From assembly GCF_030247185.1 (NCBI RefSeq), contig NC_080572.1:91217435-91281434 (forward strand): DNA of 64,000 nt, read 5' to 3'. The first letter of the stretch is position 1, and each line of letters opens with the position of its first letter. Position numbers and translations under genes: made by a program. The notes under the pieces are model-generated. The model was not told where the DNA came from. It ran no database searches and saw nothing but the letters and a program-made list of their open reading frames with translations. Positions 1-11,399 of the stretch are shown here, one piece after another. Origin of the DNA: Malaya genurostris (Eukaryota; Arthropoda; Insecta; Diptera; Culicidae).

Positions 1-640
1 ATTTCGTTAGAAGTTTGTTTACTTAAAAATCCTAACTCCGCACAAAAAGTTAGAACACTATACTAATTAGATATAGGAATGACCATGTTATTTCAACCTA
101 ACAGAATAACCAAAAAAAAAAACAAGAGTGTCTTGTTTTTCCCTCAATATAAAAGTTTTGTCGGACATAGCGACATGCACAATTCCTTGAAGATGATGTA
201 GAGCTACTTAAACTGTCGGATAAATACTATAAATTAGTAACGCTTCAACGAATATTCTCCTATATTTCACAAAAGCATTGAACTCAAATTGAATCTTAAA
301 ACTTGTCACCCTTAGTAGGATAAAAACACCGCTCACTTATTGCATCATTGACAATGCTACATTATGAAAGGGGAATACCTTCAACCATAGGAAGTAAAAG
401 TGTGTACCCTAGGGCAACTCCTTGATCCAACATTCAGTGATGCTTTGAAGATTTTAGTTACATAAATCGTCGTCGACGTTTGCAATGATGTTGCTTATAT
501 TTACTGAACATTAGGAAATATATTTTCTCGCAAATGTAGTCAAATGAAAATCTTCTTTTCCCAAACAAACTGGAATCGTTTTTTTTATAACTGAAATCAA
601 GAAAACAACTGTTTTATAACAACTCTTGTTTTTTTGTGAT
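1..640. other. AT-rich sequence, no gene recognised
   Basis: I see no conserved protein, RNA gene or repeat boundary here. The small open frames have no recognisable motif and several stops on either side. The stretch ends where a mariner transposase relic begins. Confidence 0.5.
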
Positions 641-647
641 CCTTCTA

Positions 648-1095
648 GTTCTAGTTCAAAGTGGTGCCGCGTTTGCTCACTGTTGACCAAAAACGAGAAC
701 GTGTTGATGATTCGGACATGACGTAACACACCGGAATTTTCACGTCAATATGTGACAATGGATGACACATGGATTCATCACTTCACTTCAGAATCAAAGC
801 GATCGTCATCTGAGTGGACAGCAACTGTCCACTTGCACGAATTGAACTTCGAATTGCTCCAACTTCCACCGTATTCCCAGCGACTACTGACTGTTCGCAG
901 ACCTGAAAAAAGGCGCACCGGTATAAAAAATATCGCACGAAACTGAGGCCTATTTTGAGGCAAAAGATAAATCGTTCTACAAAAGTGATTTTGAAATGTT
1001 ACAGCGGCGCTGGAATGATTGCGTTGCTCTTGATGGAAATTACGTTGATGAATAAAGTTAATTTTGAACCAAAAAATCGTGCCCGTGACTTTTCA
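648..1095 (+). pseudogene. mariner transposase relic (DD34D type), internally deleted
   Basis: Three pieces of a mariner transposase follow in order on the plus strand. A pre-catalytic block reads FKVVPRLLTVDQKRERVDDS (about 655-714). The first catalytic aspartate block reads TMDDTWIHHFTSESKRSSSEW (from about 755). The C-terminal block reads EMLQRRWNDCVALDGNYVDE followed by a stop (about 993-1056). The pieces lie in different frames, and the region holding the second and third catalytic residues is mostly missing: only a scrambled 'LPPYS' remains near 868. A full transposase is about 345 residues, so this copy is dead. No intact terminal inverted repeats were identified. Confidence 0.85.
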
Positions 1096-1429
1096 GATCT
1101 TTTGTTATATAGCTTCAAGTGGAACTAAAAAAAATTGCATCGTTAGTTTATTTTTAACCTTTTTATATACCCCAAAAAAAGAAGGAGAACGCGACTTATT
1201 CCTTTGAAACAATCCGCATAATATGTTTCTAAAAGTTCATTCCTATTCTAGTTCAGTGCAGAGTCTCAAGTGTCACAAGTGTGTTTTTGCCTGTCTCATA
1301 TAGAAAGCTTATGAAATCACTGTAAAAACCAACTTTTGAACGGAGAGCCGAGCTCGATATACTATTCGACTCAGTTCGTCGAGATCGCAAAATGTCTCTG
1401 TGTATATGTATGTGTATGTGACAAATAAT
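1096..1429. other. unassigned spacer
   Basis: No coding or RNA signal was recognised. The stretch lies between the mariner relic and a satellite block and includes a short TATATGTATGTGTATGTG simple-sequence patch near 1402-1420. Confidence 0.4.
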
Positions 1430-1774
1430 GTCACTCAGTTTTCTCAGAGAGCTGAACCAAATTTCACAAGCTTAGATTCAAATAAAAGGTCCGACACCGG
1501 GTCCGGAAGTACAGGTTAATTTGCGCCAAAAAAATTGATAATATTGTCATTCACTTTCCTCAGAGATGGCAAACTTCGATTCAAATAAACTTAGGTTCAA
1601 ATGAAAAGTCTTCTTGTCCCATAGCTTGCTATTTAACTTCATTTGGATCCGACTTCCGGTTCCGGAGTAACAAGGTAATACGTAAAAATTAGAGAAACAT
1701 GTGCACTCAATTTTCTCGGAAACGGCTTAAACGATTCGAACAAACTAAGATTCGAATAAAATATTTTATAGACA
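1430..1774 (+). repeat. degenerate satellite/minisatellite block ('TCCGGTTCCGGAGT' family)
   Basis: At least two diverged units share the order 'cactcagttttctcaga.a..gct.aac', then 'cttagattcaaat.aaa.gtc', then 'tccgacttccggttccggagta'. The same units recur at 3836-4110, 54660-55170, 55350-55680 and 56530-56740. I associate this family with mosquito genomes from memory. It carries no coding function. The Penelope fragment begins immediately downstream, so this block marks its 5' truncation point. Confidence 0.65.
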
Positions 1775-2551
1775 ATGAGGATACCAAATACTTCTAATCA
1801 TTCCCACCAACACAAAATGGCAGCTTTCCACCATATGATTCACAGAATGCTGACCTTAACCCTTAAGAGAGATGCTGCAATAAAAGAGAAAAACTTTATT
1901 TTCGAAATTGGAAAGCTCAATGGATATCCGGAGCGTTCAATCCAAACAATCCTCGACAAAAAATTAAGATTGTTGAAAAAATAATCACTTACAACTCTGC
2001 CTCCCCGATCGGAAAATTTAAAAAGAATATCGGTAGACTTCAATCCAAACATTGCACATCCTTTGAAATCAAAACTAAATAAATTTGGTTTGTATTTAGT
2101 ATTCAGCAGCATGAACTGTCAATTGAAAAATTTGCTAGGTTCTACAAAAGGTCCTACGGATAATTTGAAAAATTCTGGGGTATACAAAATCTCGTGTTCT
2201 CATTGTGATATAATATATATTGGACAAACAAAGAGAATTCTAGACATCCGTTTCAAAGAGCACGTCGCTGAAATAGCGAAAGCATCTAAAGAATTAGAGA
2301 AAGGACTACCACATCATTTCGAGTCAAAAGTAGCTGAACATGCATTTTCTGAAGATCATAAACTCACTACCAACGACATAAAAATCATAAGACAAATTTC
2401 CAACCCATGGAAATTAGACACAGCTGAAAGTTTAGAAATCTTCAAAAATAACTCCATTTCTTTATTGAATCGTGACCAAGGAAATAAGCCCTCCTGGCTA
2501 TTCAAGCTATTACCGACACAGAAGATACAAATAGATTTAGGTAATACTTAA
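1775..2551 (+). pseudogene. Penelope-like RT C-terminus plus GIY-YIG endonuclease (frameshifted)
   Basis: The first frame (1775-1984) contains HQHKMAAFHHMIHRML and EKNFIFEIGKLNGY, which match the linker between the reverse transcriptase and endonuclease of Penelope-like elements. It ends in a stop. A second frame (2063-2551) continues the protein with LLGSTKGPTD and the GIY-YIG signature: GVYKI, then YIGQTKRILDIRFKEH, a conserved H and E further on, and a C-terminal NRDQGNKPSWLFKLL. GIY-YIG nucleases nick DNA at the insertion site. At least one frameshift near 1985-2060 and the lack of the upstream reverse transcriptase make it a pseudogene. The GIY-YIG module itself looks open. Confidence 0.88.
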
Positions 2552-2905
2552 TCTCCTAATATCCCACTTCTTCAGTTTGTTGCCCTCCACTGACAATCAA
2601 ACTACCGTCCAACCCGTTTGTTACTAACCTGTTTCTTCCCGTTTTACCAGTTGACAATAAAACATTTCGTATAAAAGGAGCAGCATTACAGCATTCTTTC
2701 AAACAAACTTATAAAACCGATACACTAACGTTTGTTATGCTTCATTAAAGTATAGTGACTTTGTGAAAGTGTAATAACGTGACAGTGAAATAGTGGAATT
2801 AAATGGTACATAAATAGTGCAACTGTTGAATATATTCCGCTTACAGCTCCAGGTGAAAAATAGTGATAATGAAAATAGTTAATAATTAATAAACGAATTA
2901 AAAAA
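1775..2905 (+). mobile_element. Penelope-like element, 5'-truncated, with 3' non-coding end
   Basis: The coding part (1775-2551) is the C-terminus of a Penelope-like retroelement: the region after the reverse transcriptase plus the GIY-YIG endonuclease. The following non-coding DNA up to about 2905 ends in 'aataaacgaattaaaaaaa', which looks like a polyadenylated tail. Part of it (about 2755-2845, 'agtgactttgtgaaagtgtaataacgtgacag') recurs in the palindrome at 36166-36342, which supports it being element sequence. The reverse transcriptase is missing, so this copy cannot move by itself. Confidence 0.8.
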
Positions 2906-3835
2906 ATTTCAAACTTGGGCCTAATTTTTTCTGTTTTTTTTTTGTTGAAAAAAGAAGCCTTGGCAAAGTTTCAGAGTGGAATGATCAATACTTTCGGAGC
3001 AGGGAATTTTTCAAATGCGACCCGCACGCGCGGAGCGTACCACAGCGCAATTCGCTCGAATACGGGCTTAAAAGGCTATCTGCATTATGCAGATCCGACC
3101 AATCTGAGCTCTCCGGCGTTGACTTTTTTTCTGCTTCGGCTATGGCTGAGCTGCACATACATTTGTATTTCATTGCTCGAAAACAAACTTCATATTTTTA
3201 AAATGTGAAAAAGAAAATTTAAGAGTGACGAAAGAGGAATAATTTGCGATTTACGCCTTCGTTATTCGAAACGCCATAAGTGGCTTTCATTGTAAAAAAA
3301 AATCGTTAGATGAAAAAAAATTTGGGTGGCTGATTTTGTGTGGAATGCCCCATATACAACACCGGTTAGTGAAACGTGAAAGAGGAAAACACAATACGAA
3401 CGATGCGTGCTTTGTTTTATTTCGTATACGCTATAAAGAAAACGAAACAGTTACGAATGTCTGCTACTGGTGTGTGATTTTGGTGAAAGACGGTGCTGCG
3501 ATTGATAAAAATTTTAACTATTCTATGATAGGTGCGACCAAAAGGATAAAAGAATGTTAATAAATTGAAATTCATTTGAAAAAATGAACATTCATCGGAA
3601 TTTCAAGCTTCGCGATATTAAAACATTTTTTACAGCCGGTGGAGCAGTAATACCGTTCCGGTGGTGTTGTGATGTCAATTATAACAATAATAATAAAAAT
3701 CCTACTACATGTTTTATGCTCCTGATTCATGCTGTTTAGCTTGTCTTAAATATGCAAAAGTAACAGTTCGTTTGTTAAAATTCGTTTAATTGTTTTAACC
3801 GAAATATATCATGAAATAGTAAGTCTAGATTTAAC
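2906..3835. other. unassigned sequence with a GC-richer patch
   Basis: A GC-richer patch at about 3015-3160 stands out from the AT-rich flanks, but its open frames on both strands show no known motif. Nothing else is recognised. The block lies between the Penelope tail and a satellite remnant. Confidence 0.35.
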
Positions 3836-4110
3836 TTGGTTCAAAACTGTTCCAATTTGGAGATCATAATTGTTGCTGGCAAACGAACCAACTTCGGCTA
3901 TTCCGGTCATCTGAATCCGGTTTCCGAAGTATTGGAAATAGTGATCAAAAACTGCCAAAAAGATCTCAGTCACTTCTCCTCAAGATTGCCAAATCGATTT
4001 TCACAAACTTATAGGTTCAAAGGAAAAGCCTTACAGCTTCATACGGAATTTCTAAATTTGTTGTGAATACTACTTCCGGTTCAAGAACTACAGGTTCAAC
4101 AGGATTTGTA
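3836..4110 (+). repeat. satellite remnant (same family as 1430-1774)
   Basis: Recognisable pieces are 'agatctcagtcacttctcctcaaga', 'cacaaacttataggttcaaa' and 'ctacttccggttcaagaactacagg', in the order seen in the other blocks. The open frame through it is not a gene. Confidence 0.55.
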
Positions 4111-4197
4111 GATTTTGTCCGAACAAATTTTGCTATTTCTTTTCAATGAACAGTTGTTTTTTGCGAACTCCACAGTTATATTTATGATGTTAAGAGT

Positions 4198-4926
4198 GGG
4201 GGCGGCCCGTTTGGCATAAGGTCATTTGGCATAATACCGTTTGGCATAATGGTTATTTGGCATAACAGTTATTTGGCATAATGACCATTTGGCATAATGG
4301 TCATTCGGCATAATGCCATTTGTCATAATAATAATTGGATTCGCAATATTTTAATCTAATGTAAATTTTCGTTTGTTTTTCGATCGAGCGATGTTTTGCA
4401 AGGAGAACTCGAACGAAATATGTGAATTTTATGTTCGGTCCGAATATTTCGATAATATTAAGAGAAATAGTATTATTATTTTATATTTTCAAAATTCTGT
4501 AGTAAATAGCACACTGTCACTTTATATAAGCAACTCACTTAGTGCTAGCTTAATCTTCTGTTCGTCATAGATGATTCAGGTCGAGAGTGCACTGGCGACC
4601 CGCCGTCGGAAGCGCCCCCGCAGAAATCACCTATGTCCGGATTACCCAAAGCTAGGAGCTATCCCTCAGTTAAGTCCGAACGAGTGGCAGCGAGGTCGGA
4701 CAGCAGGTCATTAAAAGCGATGGGGCGTAGCCGCATTAGACCTGTCAAAATTTCAGTAAATATAATCAATTTTCATTAAGTAGCATGTTCATCTGTTATG
4801 CCAAATGGCTGTTATACCAAATGACCATTATGCCAAATGACCATTATGCCAAATTATCATTATGCCAAACGGCGTTACGCAAAACGGTGTTATGCCGAAC
4901 GACTTTATGCCAAACGTGGTAGCCCC
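4198..4926. mobile_element. non-autonomous inverted-repeat element with TTTGGCATAAT subrepeats
   Basis: The left end carries about eight direct copies of TTTGGCATAAT(G). The right end carries about eight copies of the reverse complement (ATTATGCCAAA), so the two ends fold back on each other. The extreme ends are GGGGGCGGCCCGTTTGGC and, at the right, GCCAAACGTGGTAGCCCC. A direct repeat GTTAAGAGT flanks the element (4189-4197 and 4927-4935), giving an 8-9 bp target duplication of the hAT/Mutator size class. No transposase is encoded. The centre (4571-4746) is GC-rich and unlike the arms. Confidence 0.8.
4571..4746. other. GC-rich, potentially structured core of the inverted-repeat element
   Basis: Nested short helices can be drawn: GGCG-ACC-CGCC at 4594-4604; GTCCGA (4674-4679) with TCGGAC (4696-4701); CAGGTC (4704-4709) with GACCTG (4739-4744). 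The same CAGGTC also occurs at 4577-4582, so it could compete for GACCTG and close the whole core. No open frame is evident and no RNA family was recognised. The function is unknown. Confidence 0.45.
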
Positions 4927-4935
4927 GTTAAGAGT

Positions 4936-7900
4936 AATACGAGAAAGCTATCATTTCACCACTAGTTGGATTGAAAAAGGTTTTTTTTACATCGTCGCTC
5001 TGAAAAACGGGTTGAAAGTCTGAAAGTATAGGTACTCTTCATATTTCCAGAACCGAATCCGCTAGGGATATTGAGTGCGCCAGCATAGTGTCTTAGATTT
5101 ATAGTAGACAAAACACAGGTATTTTCCCTTGAATTTCTAATTTGCACTTCTATATATAGAAAATAAAGATGTGTTCCACATCAAAAGTTGCTGATCTAAC
5201 AGGCGATTTGCGAATGTAGTAAAACGGGTTGCTCTCTCTCTCGGAACCATCAATCAGTGCCCTAAAACGCGTCTGTTGCCATTCACAAACAAACACGAAG
5301 GATCAACTTGGAGTTGGCTTGTCAAGCAGGCCAGTCACCACGCTCAAAAAGTGTTGGAGCAGCACCAAGCCAACGGAGTCAATTTTACATACCTAAACTA
5401 TCAAAACAGAACTGTAGTTATAGGAAATTATTCAAAAAAAAGCAACAAAACCACAGGCAAAATTGATAGTACCAAGTTTGATGAGTAGAGTGTAGAGGAT
5501 GGGAGATGATATTGATTAAAATCGAATTAATTTTAGTGGTTGAAGTATCCGAATGGAGTGGCTAATCGTAGGAACAAAACTTAGATTTACGCAAAGATAC
5601 AATTAAAAATGATCTCATCTCACTGTTAAACATCGTAGGTAACTTTTCTCATGAATGATCATAGAGACAAAGAACCAGTTCAAGCCTTCTCTACCGCCAG
5701 GAGTAAATGAACTTTCCCTTTCTGAAGCATGCAGCTAACGCGCCTAACTGTATGGCGGCTTGACAGCGGCTGCCTCGGTTTATGTTTACAAGCGCCACTG
5801 CCAATGTAAGTGTCGAATAGGTAGAGTAAGGCACGGTAAGACCCAGTAACCTGGCTTATTATACGATTTGTAGGGCAGGTGCCACAAGGAGAGCAAGAGA
5901 GGGAATGTTGGAAACAAAATCATATACTTCTACATTTCTCATATTATTTGCAAGTGTAGCACAAATCTACCGTTATTCGTTGCACACACCTTTTATTCGT
6001 CGACAAAAAAAAACATTTACGCTTCGAAGGAGGATTGGCTGAGCGCGTGCAAGTCTCAGTCTCGTCACAGTTCACAGGCGTGTTGTACCTACGAATAACT
6101 TGCTACACAGTAATGCCAAACCGTGTTGGTATTTTAACATATTTGACTGTTCAGAAAACATGTGTGTAATATGTGGGGTAAAACATCGAGGAAGAACCCT
6201 GGTAAATAATGTCGTATCCTCGCTTGAAAAGCAAGCAGTTTGGGCAAGTCGCAACTAATCACGCACTTTCGGGAAAAATCGATGGATCGAGTTCAGTTAG
6301 CTTTGTTTCTCACTAAGATGCATTTCCGCGTGAGTCGGAATAAATATGCGTTAATTATAAATCTTAATTGCATGTAAAATTTGCAACAAACCAATCCCAA
6401 CTCAGTTCCACTAATTAAACAACGAAAATCCCCGAAGCTCAAAATTGTATGAGTTATCAACTGAACCGAGTAAAAACCTCGTTCCATATGCGCACCTCCA
6501 AGAGCACTGGTGACGGTGACGGCCGATACAGCAAATTATGCCATCACACGTTTGTCGATAGTCATACGCGATGTTCGGACTGCCATTATTAATGGAATAT
6601 TTCTTAATTTTCCGTATATGTGTGGTGACCGATTAATTGCTGTGCTCCAACAAGGTGGCCATATATCGTCAGCACAGCTCGGCACCACATCTCAGCGGAT
6701 CGGAATCGAAATGGCATTCAAGCGCTTAGCCTGCAACCTTTTGCCGGTGGTCGTCGCCACTGAAGATGGGGCCATCGCAAGCTTGATTAGCCGGTTGTGT
6801 ATCCGGATCGAGGCTAAAGTGTGTACGTTTGAGTGTGTGTGTATTTTGCCGAGTCATATGTGTCCGTTGGTTGTTTGAAAGACATGCAGACAACTCCAAG
6901 CTATTGCATCTAACTACCCGCGGCAATGTCCTTCCCTACACTGAGATTCGTGAAGAAGGCGCGAAACTCTCCGCGACTGCCGGACGTTGCACAGCACGCA
7001 ATCGGTGTGCCGAGATCTTATTAAAATGAAGCTACTCTGCTGTACATAAAAGAGTCCGCTCAGAAGACATAGTAATTTATTAGGCGTGAATAGGCACGTA
7101 GGAGCGTAGGTACAGAGTCCTATAAGATAGGTACAGAGTTTGGAACAATCATCGAATAGGGCGATCGGTCTATTTTCACCAAGTCCTTCGATAATTGTTT
7201 TCTCGTGTTAGAAATCAATTTTTCAGCTTTAGACTTTTAAAAATTCTGTTTGATGTGTTCTTGTTAGAAATTTGGTTTTCTTTGAAGGAAAATGAATTAC
7301 AAAGTTTGTGCATTTCTATCACATATTGTTCAGTTTTTTTGCAGAATAGGTAAACCACCCCCTATGCAGTCGATCTGTTTGTTCTGGTACGTGATCCAAG
7401 CGTACGCTCCCACAGCGTTGCGTTGCAGTAGATGCTCATAAATTACATGTGATTATGGCAGAAGGTGCGATTAAGTTTTGCAATTCATCTGTAAAAGATT
7501 TGAAACCATAATTAAGAGGGATTTGCAGCTTGCAGTTGAGTAAATTTATGTAGACATCACATGCGTGTGCTTTTTATTACTTTAATTTATTTAGGATCTT
7601 TTATACATCTTGCAGACTTCTTTGGTACTGTGTATGGCCTAAGGATACTTATCGAAGAACTTATTCTACTTTACTTTCATGGCGCACAAACTGTCTTTGA
7701 ATTCGTGGAAGATACTAAAAGTGTTGGCATAGTTCATGACTAAGAGTTCAGACACGATTCGTTGATATTTTCAACGAAATCTTTTTTTAGAAATCCATAT
7801 ATCTCGATCGAAACAGAGTTTTTCAATCGACTTTCGCTACATTCGAAACGAAAATTGGGAACCACTAAAACCAAAGTGATTTTTTTGCCATCCATCAATA

Positions 7901-8217
7901 AGGTTCTGCATACTTGAAGGAATTATTGTCCAGTTTCAAAGAATTGGCGGATTTTTTATAATGTCCCTGAATAATCGTTTATAATTCACGTAGACCATAA
8001 TTTGATGCTTTCAATCTCACCGCCTCTTTTCACAGATATTCAGATGTTTGATTGCTTAATCCAGTGATTCCCAAACTGGTCCCTACAGTTTTTCAATGGG
8101 TAGTAAACTCAAAATTGTTAACAGGCGAGCAATCAGTCGCACATAGTGAGCTTCGATACTTAAAAAATCTTTCTAAGCAAGACCTTGAGTAAAATGTATT
8201 CATGACAAAAATATATA
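4936..8217. other. 3.3 kb without a recognisable gene
   Basis: No protein family, tRNA or clear repeat boundary was found. A segment at 5121-5188 ('ttttcccttgaatttctaatttgcac', then 'agaaaataaagatgtgttcc') recurs in the same orientation at 26932-27000, so it is a dispersed repeat. The longest frame (6510-6878, 122 codons) is low-complexity in composition and has no motif that I recognise. Confidence 0.4.
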
Positions 8218-8605
8218 CAGGGTCCGCCATGTAACTTTTTTTTAAACATGCAATAAAACACAAACGGTTCATCCGATTTCAAAATTTATTTTTACATATT
8301 AGAGTACAATCCTTCCGGTTAATTGTGGAATATAATTTCATTCAAATGGCTGCCTCGGCTGGCCTTGCAGTACGCCATACGGTCGGTCCAGTTTTTTAGT
8401 ACATTTTCGATTGTATGCAGCTTTATTTCAGCTATGGCCGCACGAATGTTGTCCTTCAAGGCTTGAATTGTCTCTGGCTTGTCCACATAACACTTATCTT
8501 TGACAGCCCCCCAAAGATAATATACTAACGGCGTCAAATCACAGCTCCGAGGCGGCCAAACAACATCAATTTTCCTCGGTACGCCACTGCCAGAACCAAA
8601 GTCCA
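8218..8605 (-). pseudogene. DD41D mariner-type transposase, 3' remnant
   Basis: On the minus strand the frame reads IDVVWPPRSCDLTPLVYYLWG, then KDNIRAAIAEI and a C-terminal RMAYCKASRGSHLNEIIF before the stop. This is the C-terminus of the same transposase found at 60767-61680. The third catalytic aspartate (TPLDYYLWG in the other copy) is V here. The element's 3' terminal inverted repeat, CAGGGTCCGCCATGTAAC, begins at 8218 next to a TA, as expected for this superfamily. Everything upstream of the last third of the gene is missing. Confidence 0.85.
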
Positions 8606-8760
8606 AGTCCTGGTTGAAAATCAAATTCCAGAATCCAGAAATCTGTCAGAATTCAGATCCAGACTAAGAATTCCGGTCCAGAATCGAAGTCCCGATTTTA
8701 GGTTCAGAATTCAGATTCTGCACTCAGATCACAAATTCATGTTCAGAGCAGAGGTGCGCA
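8606..8760. repeat. degenerate simple repeat (TCCAGAATTCAGA-like)
   Basis: Loose reiterations such as 'cagaattcagatcc', 'ccagaatc' and 'cagattctg' dominate. The repeat abuts the broken end of the transposase remnant. Similar text reappears at about 9885-9950. Confidence 0.6.
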
Positions 8761-9739
8761 CGACAATGTGAATCAATATTTCCGATTGTGAATCAAAAAA
8801 CCGAACACCGTGAATTAAAAAATTGGGAAACAAACCTAAAATTGTGATTGTGGGTTTAAAAATTATTTTTAAATTATAGGAACTGTATATTACATATTGT
8901 AGAAGCAGACCTTACGCATACGCGCTCATTTTATTGCGCTGAGACAAATTTGTTCTCATTCTCAGAAAACAACCATGCGCAGGCGAAGAGCTACAGCTGC
9001 TCTCACAAAAACTCGTTAGCGCATTTATGTACGAACGATCCGACATTCGAGTGCTTCAGTCGCATGAGAATAGGCATCGCAGCCTGTGCTAATTAACTCT
9101 CCGATAAGTCCACGCTCCCAATATTTTATTTATAAAATTTTATAGAAATATTAAACCCTACATTTTTTCCAGTCGTGTTTTCTGAAATTTGGTTAATTAC
9201 TCTCCTTGGCGTACGGCACAATAATTATTTAGGTTTTCCGAAGCGGGAAAAAAATATCTGTAACATTCAATCAATCTAAAGCTTTATCTACTTCTTGAAA
9301 ATTTGGTTAGCACCACCTTAAAATTTATTAAAAATTATTTGCGTTTTCATACATGAAAAACCATTCAAATTTGATCTATAATTAAATAGAGTAATCAAGT
9401 TAATAATTTTAATATTATTAAATTACTTTTCAAACCTGAATATAACGACAATTTGAGTATTTTTTTATACTTTAATCCCCCGTCGAATGACCATTATTTG
9501 TTCATTAAAATAACAAAATAATAATAACAATAATATAGTTTCATGAATGTTGATTCCGAAAAATATTTTAATAGACATATATTATCGAATAAGATCAAGA
9601 CAGAAATATCTGATTTCTATACAATTAGATTAAAATGGAAGGTTCGTCATCAATATCCAGTATTTAAAAATCTTTTCGATCTCAACCAACTTGTAGGTTA
9701 AATAGTGGGTTGCAAGCGCGCAAACGAAGAAACGCGATT
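8761..9739. other. AT-rich, no gene recognised
   Basis: No conserved coding or RNA signal was found. Poly-A/T-rich tracts and isolated short frames are all that can be seen. Confidence 0.45.
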
Positions 9740-9895
9740 CAAGAAAAAGTCTACCGTTTGCCGGCAAATTTGTGAAAAAGGTCATTTGGCAAGAGATTTG
9801 TAGTTGTGGCCTGAAAACGAAACCATCCTCGACGATGCTATCTCAAGTTTTAAAGCGTGTAATGCCGTTCATTGCAAAATTTAGGTTCGAAATCC
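9740..9895 (+). pseudogene. ITmD37E-type transposase fragment
   Basis: The frame contains FVKKVIWQEICSCGLKTKPS followed by LKRVMPFIAKF. It aligns by eye with the KK.VWQAICSCGK.SKPF...LQKRLLPMI block of the copies at 21022 and 33515. Only this central block remains: there is no catalytic residue and there are no ends. Confidence 0.65.
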
Positions 9896-10084
9896 AGATC
9901 AAAAATACAGTTCATGATTTTGGTTTCAGAATTCTGAAACTGAATTCATTATCCGATATCTTATAGAAAAAAAAGTGTTGTTGAGTGAAATATCCACGAT
10001 TAAGTTCTACCCATACTTGTACGGAGTAAGTTTTGAAAAGGCGCCCCATAGTAAAGTAAGTTCACGACAAAAAATGTTTGTAGT

Positions 10085-10240
10085 ATACGGATCGGGATCG
10101 GGTTTAAAAATAAGTTTCTGATATTCAAACTCGATACCCGACAGACTTAAGTCAGGTTCGGGTTCAGAAAAAATAATTTTCGTCGAGTGCGGGTCGGGTT
10201 TGAAGGAGTTCTCGGGTTCGGGTCGGGTACGAATGGGGTA
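10085..10240. repeat. degenerate GGGTTCGGGT simple repeat
   Basis: Repeated 'cgggttcgggt' and 'gggatcgggtt' words occur here and again at 11220-11385, on the two sides of a LINE relic. The open frames on both strands (up to 134 codons) are products of the repeat, rich in Pro, Asp and Arg, and are not genes. Confidence 0.65.
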
Positions 10241-11230
10241 CCATTTGGTAACAGTAATAATTCTGGTATTCTGGCCAGTTGTCGTATGTTCGAGCCCCGG
10301 CCTGGAAGGGTTCTTAGTGTCAGTAGGATCCATAGTACTAGCCATGCAATGATTCTGTACACTAAGAATCGGCTGCGAAGTCTGTTGAAACAGAAAGGCC
10401 AAATTCCACAAAAGGAATGTAATGCCAAGACTTTGCTTTGAATAATTCTGGTATTACCGGAAATGAGCCCATGAGTTGGCTAGAGCTGGTGCAACGGATG
10501 ATTTCATTTTGGTTCTGAACCAGCTTTACCACTGTCAACTGCAAGCTCGTGCTCAGACAAAAGCCGACTGCATTTTTTCAAACACCATTGCCGTATTCCG
10601 GTTCGAGCTCTGACTGGATATTGCCAACTGAACTATCACATGGCTACTGTACAGTGTGCTGAATATTATTCGTGTGATTTGTGTGAATGCAATTACGGTA
10701 CGTATCCGGGTTTTTGGTTCTCTATACATGGTTGAGTCTGTGTATGCGGAGCCAAAATTGATGGATTTTCTATTGTTTCTCACCCAATATGGTAAGAAGC
10801 AATAGTCAAAGGGGTTCATCTTTTTTCCTGGAGTAAATGGATCCTTTCTGTTTCTACTTTAAAAGGTTTTCGTAGATTGTTTGGCATCCTTTACTTCTGC
10901 TCATACATATTGTGATTCGTTCGACATTCATCCGGGAATGCAGAATGCTATCATTTTTGTAAATATAAATCTTCTCAGTGTTTGGAGTTTTTATTTAATG
11001 TTAATTTTGGAACCTGCAGATCGTTCAGCAATCTTTCGGGGATGCAGAACAATTTGTTATTTTATGTGTTGCGCTGTTTTCCTACTTCACTTACTTCACA
11101 CAATACCCTTCCATGTTCCTTTTATCCTTCCCTTCCCATCAGGAAAATGATGAGAAGCCACGACTAGGCACAAATCTCCGAATATCTAGGGAAACGTGCC
11201 ATTGGAGCCAAACAGTTTTGATTTTGATTC
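10232..11230 (+). pseudogene. 5'-truncated LOA-like LINE relic (RNase H end and 3' UTR)
   Basis: Nucleotides from about 10443 to 11215 match the 3' end of the LINE at 38250-42940. They carry the diverged remains of the RNase H tail (cf. GNEWADELARAGA), the Cys-His C-terminus (YYSCDLCEC.YG) and the 3' UTR ending 'acgtgccattggagcc'. Point changes and short deletions break the frame; for example the region between CNYG and YPGFWFS is deleted. The left part is split by a SINE at 10271-10440. It is a dead copy that shows the family has been present for some time. Confidence 0.85.
10271..10440 (+). mobile_element. tRNA-related SINE with perfect 15-bp target duplication
   Basis: The SINE contains a tRNA B-box-like GTTCGAGCC (about 10288) and a body ending 'gaagtctgttgaaacagaaaggc' and 'ggaatgtaatgccaagactttgc'. 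The 15-bp sequence AATAATTCTGGTATT flanks it at 10256-10270 and 10441-10455. That sequence belongs to the interrupted LINE, so the insertion is later than the LINE. Other copies of the family are at 28449-28517 and 37555-37790 (minus). The 37.6-kb copy has more of the tRNA-like head; its anticodon-arm-like segment TTGGTCTTACAAGCCAG is reminiscent of tRNA-Val(UAC). Confidence 0.82.
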
Positions 11231-11385
11231 TGATTGGGTCAGGTTCGGGCTCGGAAAAAATATGTTTTGTCGGGTTCGGGTTGGGAACGAGTAGAAATTT
11301 TTTATTTTGTTGGATACGAGACGGGTTCGATTGGGTAAGGGTCGGGTTTGGGTTTAAGGAATTACATACCCGACCATCTCTAGAA
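11220..11385. repeat. degenerate GGGTTCGGGT simple repeat, second block
   Basis: The same reiterated words as at 10085-10240 lie directly after the 3' end of the LINE relic. Placement on both sides of the relic suggests that the LINE inserted into, or was duplicated with, this simple repeat. Confidence 0.6.
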
Positions 11386-11399
11386 GCAATCCACCATTG

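Noticed and set aside
10007..10428. Overlapping minus-strand frames of 134 and 93 codons
   Set aside because: They derive from the GGGTTCGGGT simple repeat and a SINE; composition is repeat-driven.
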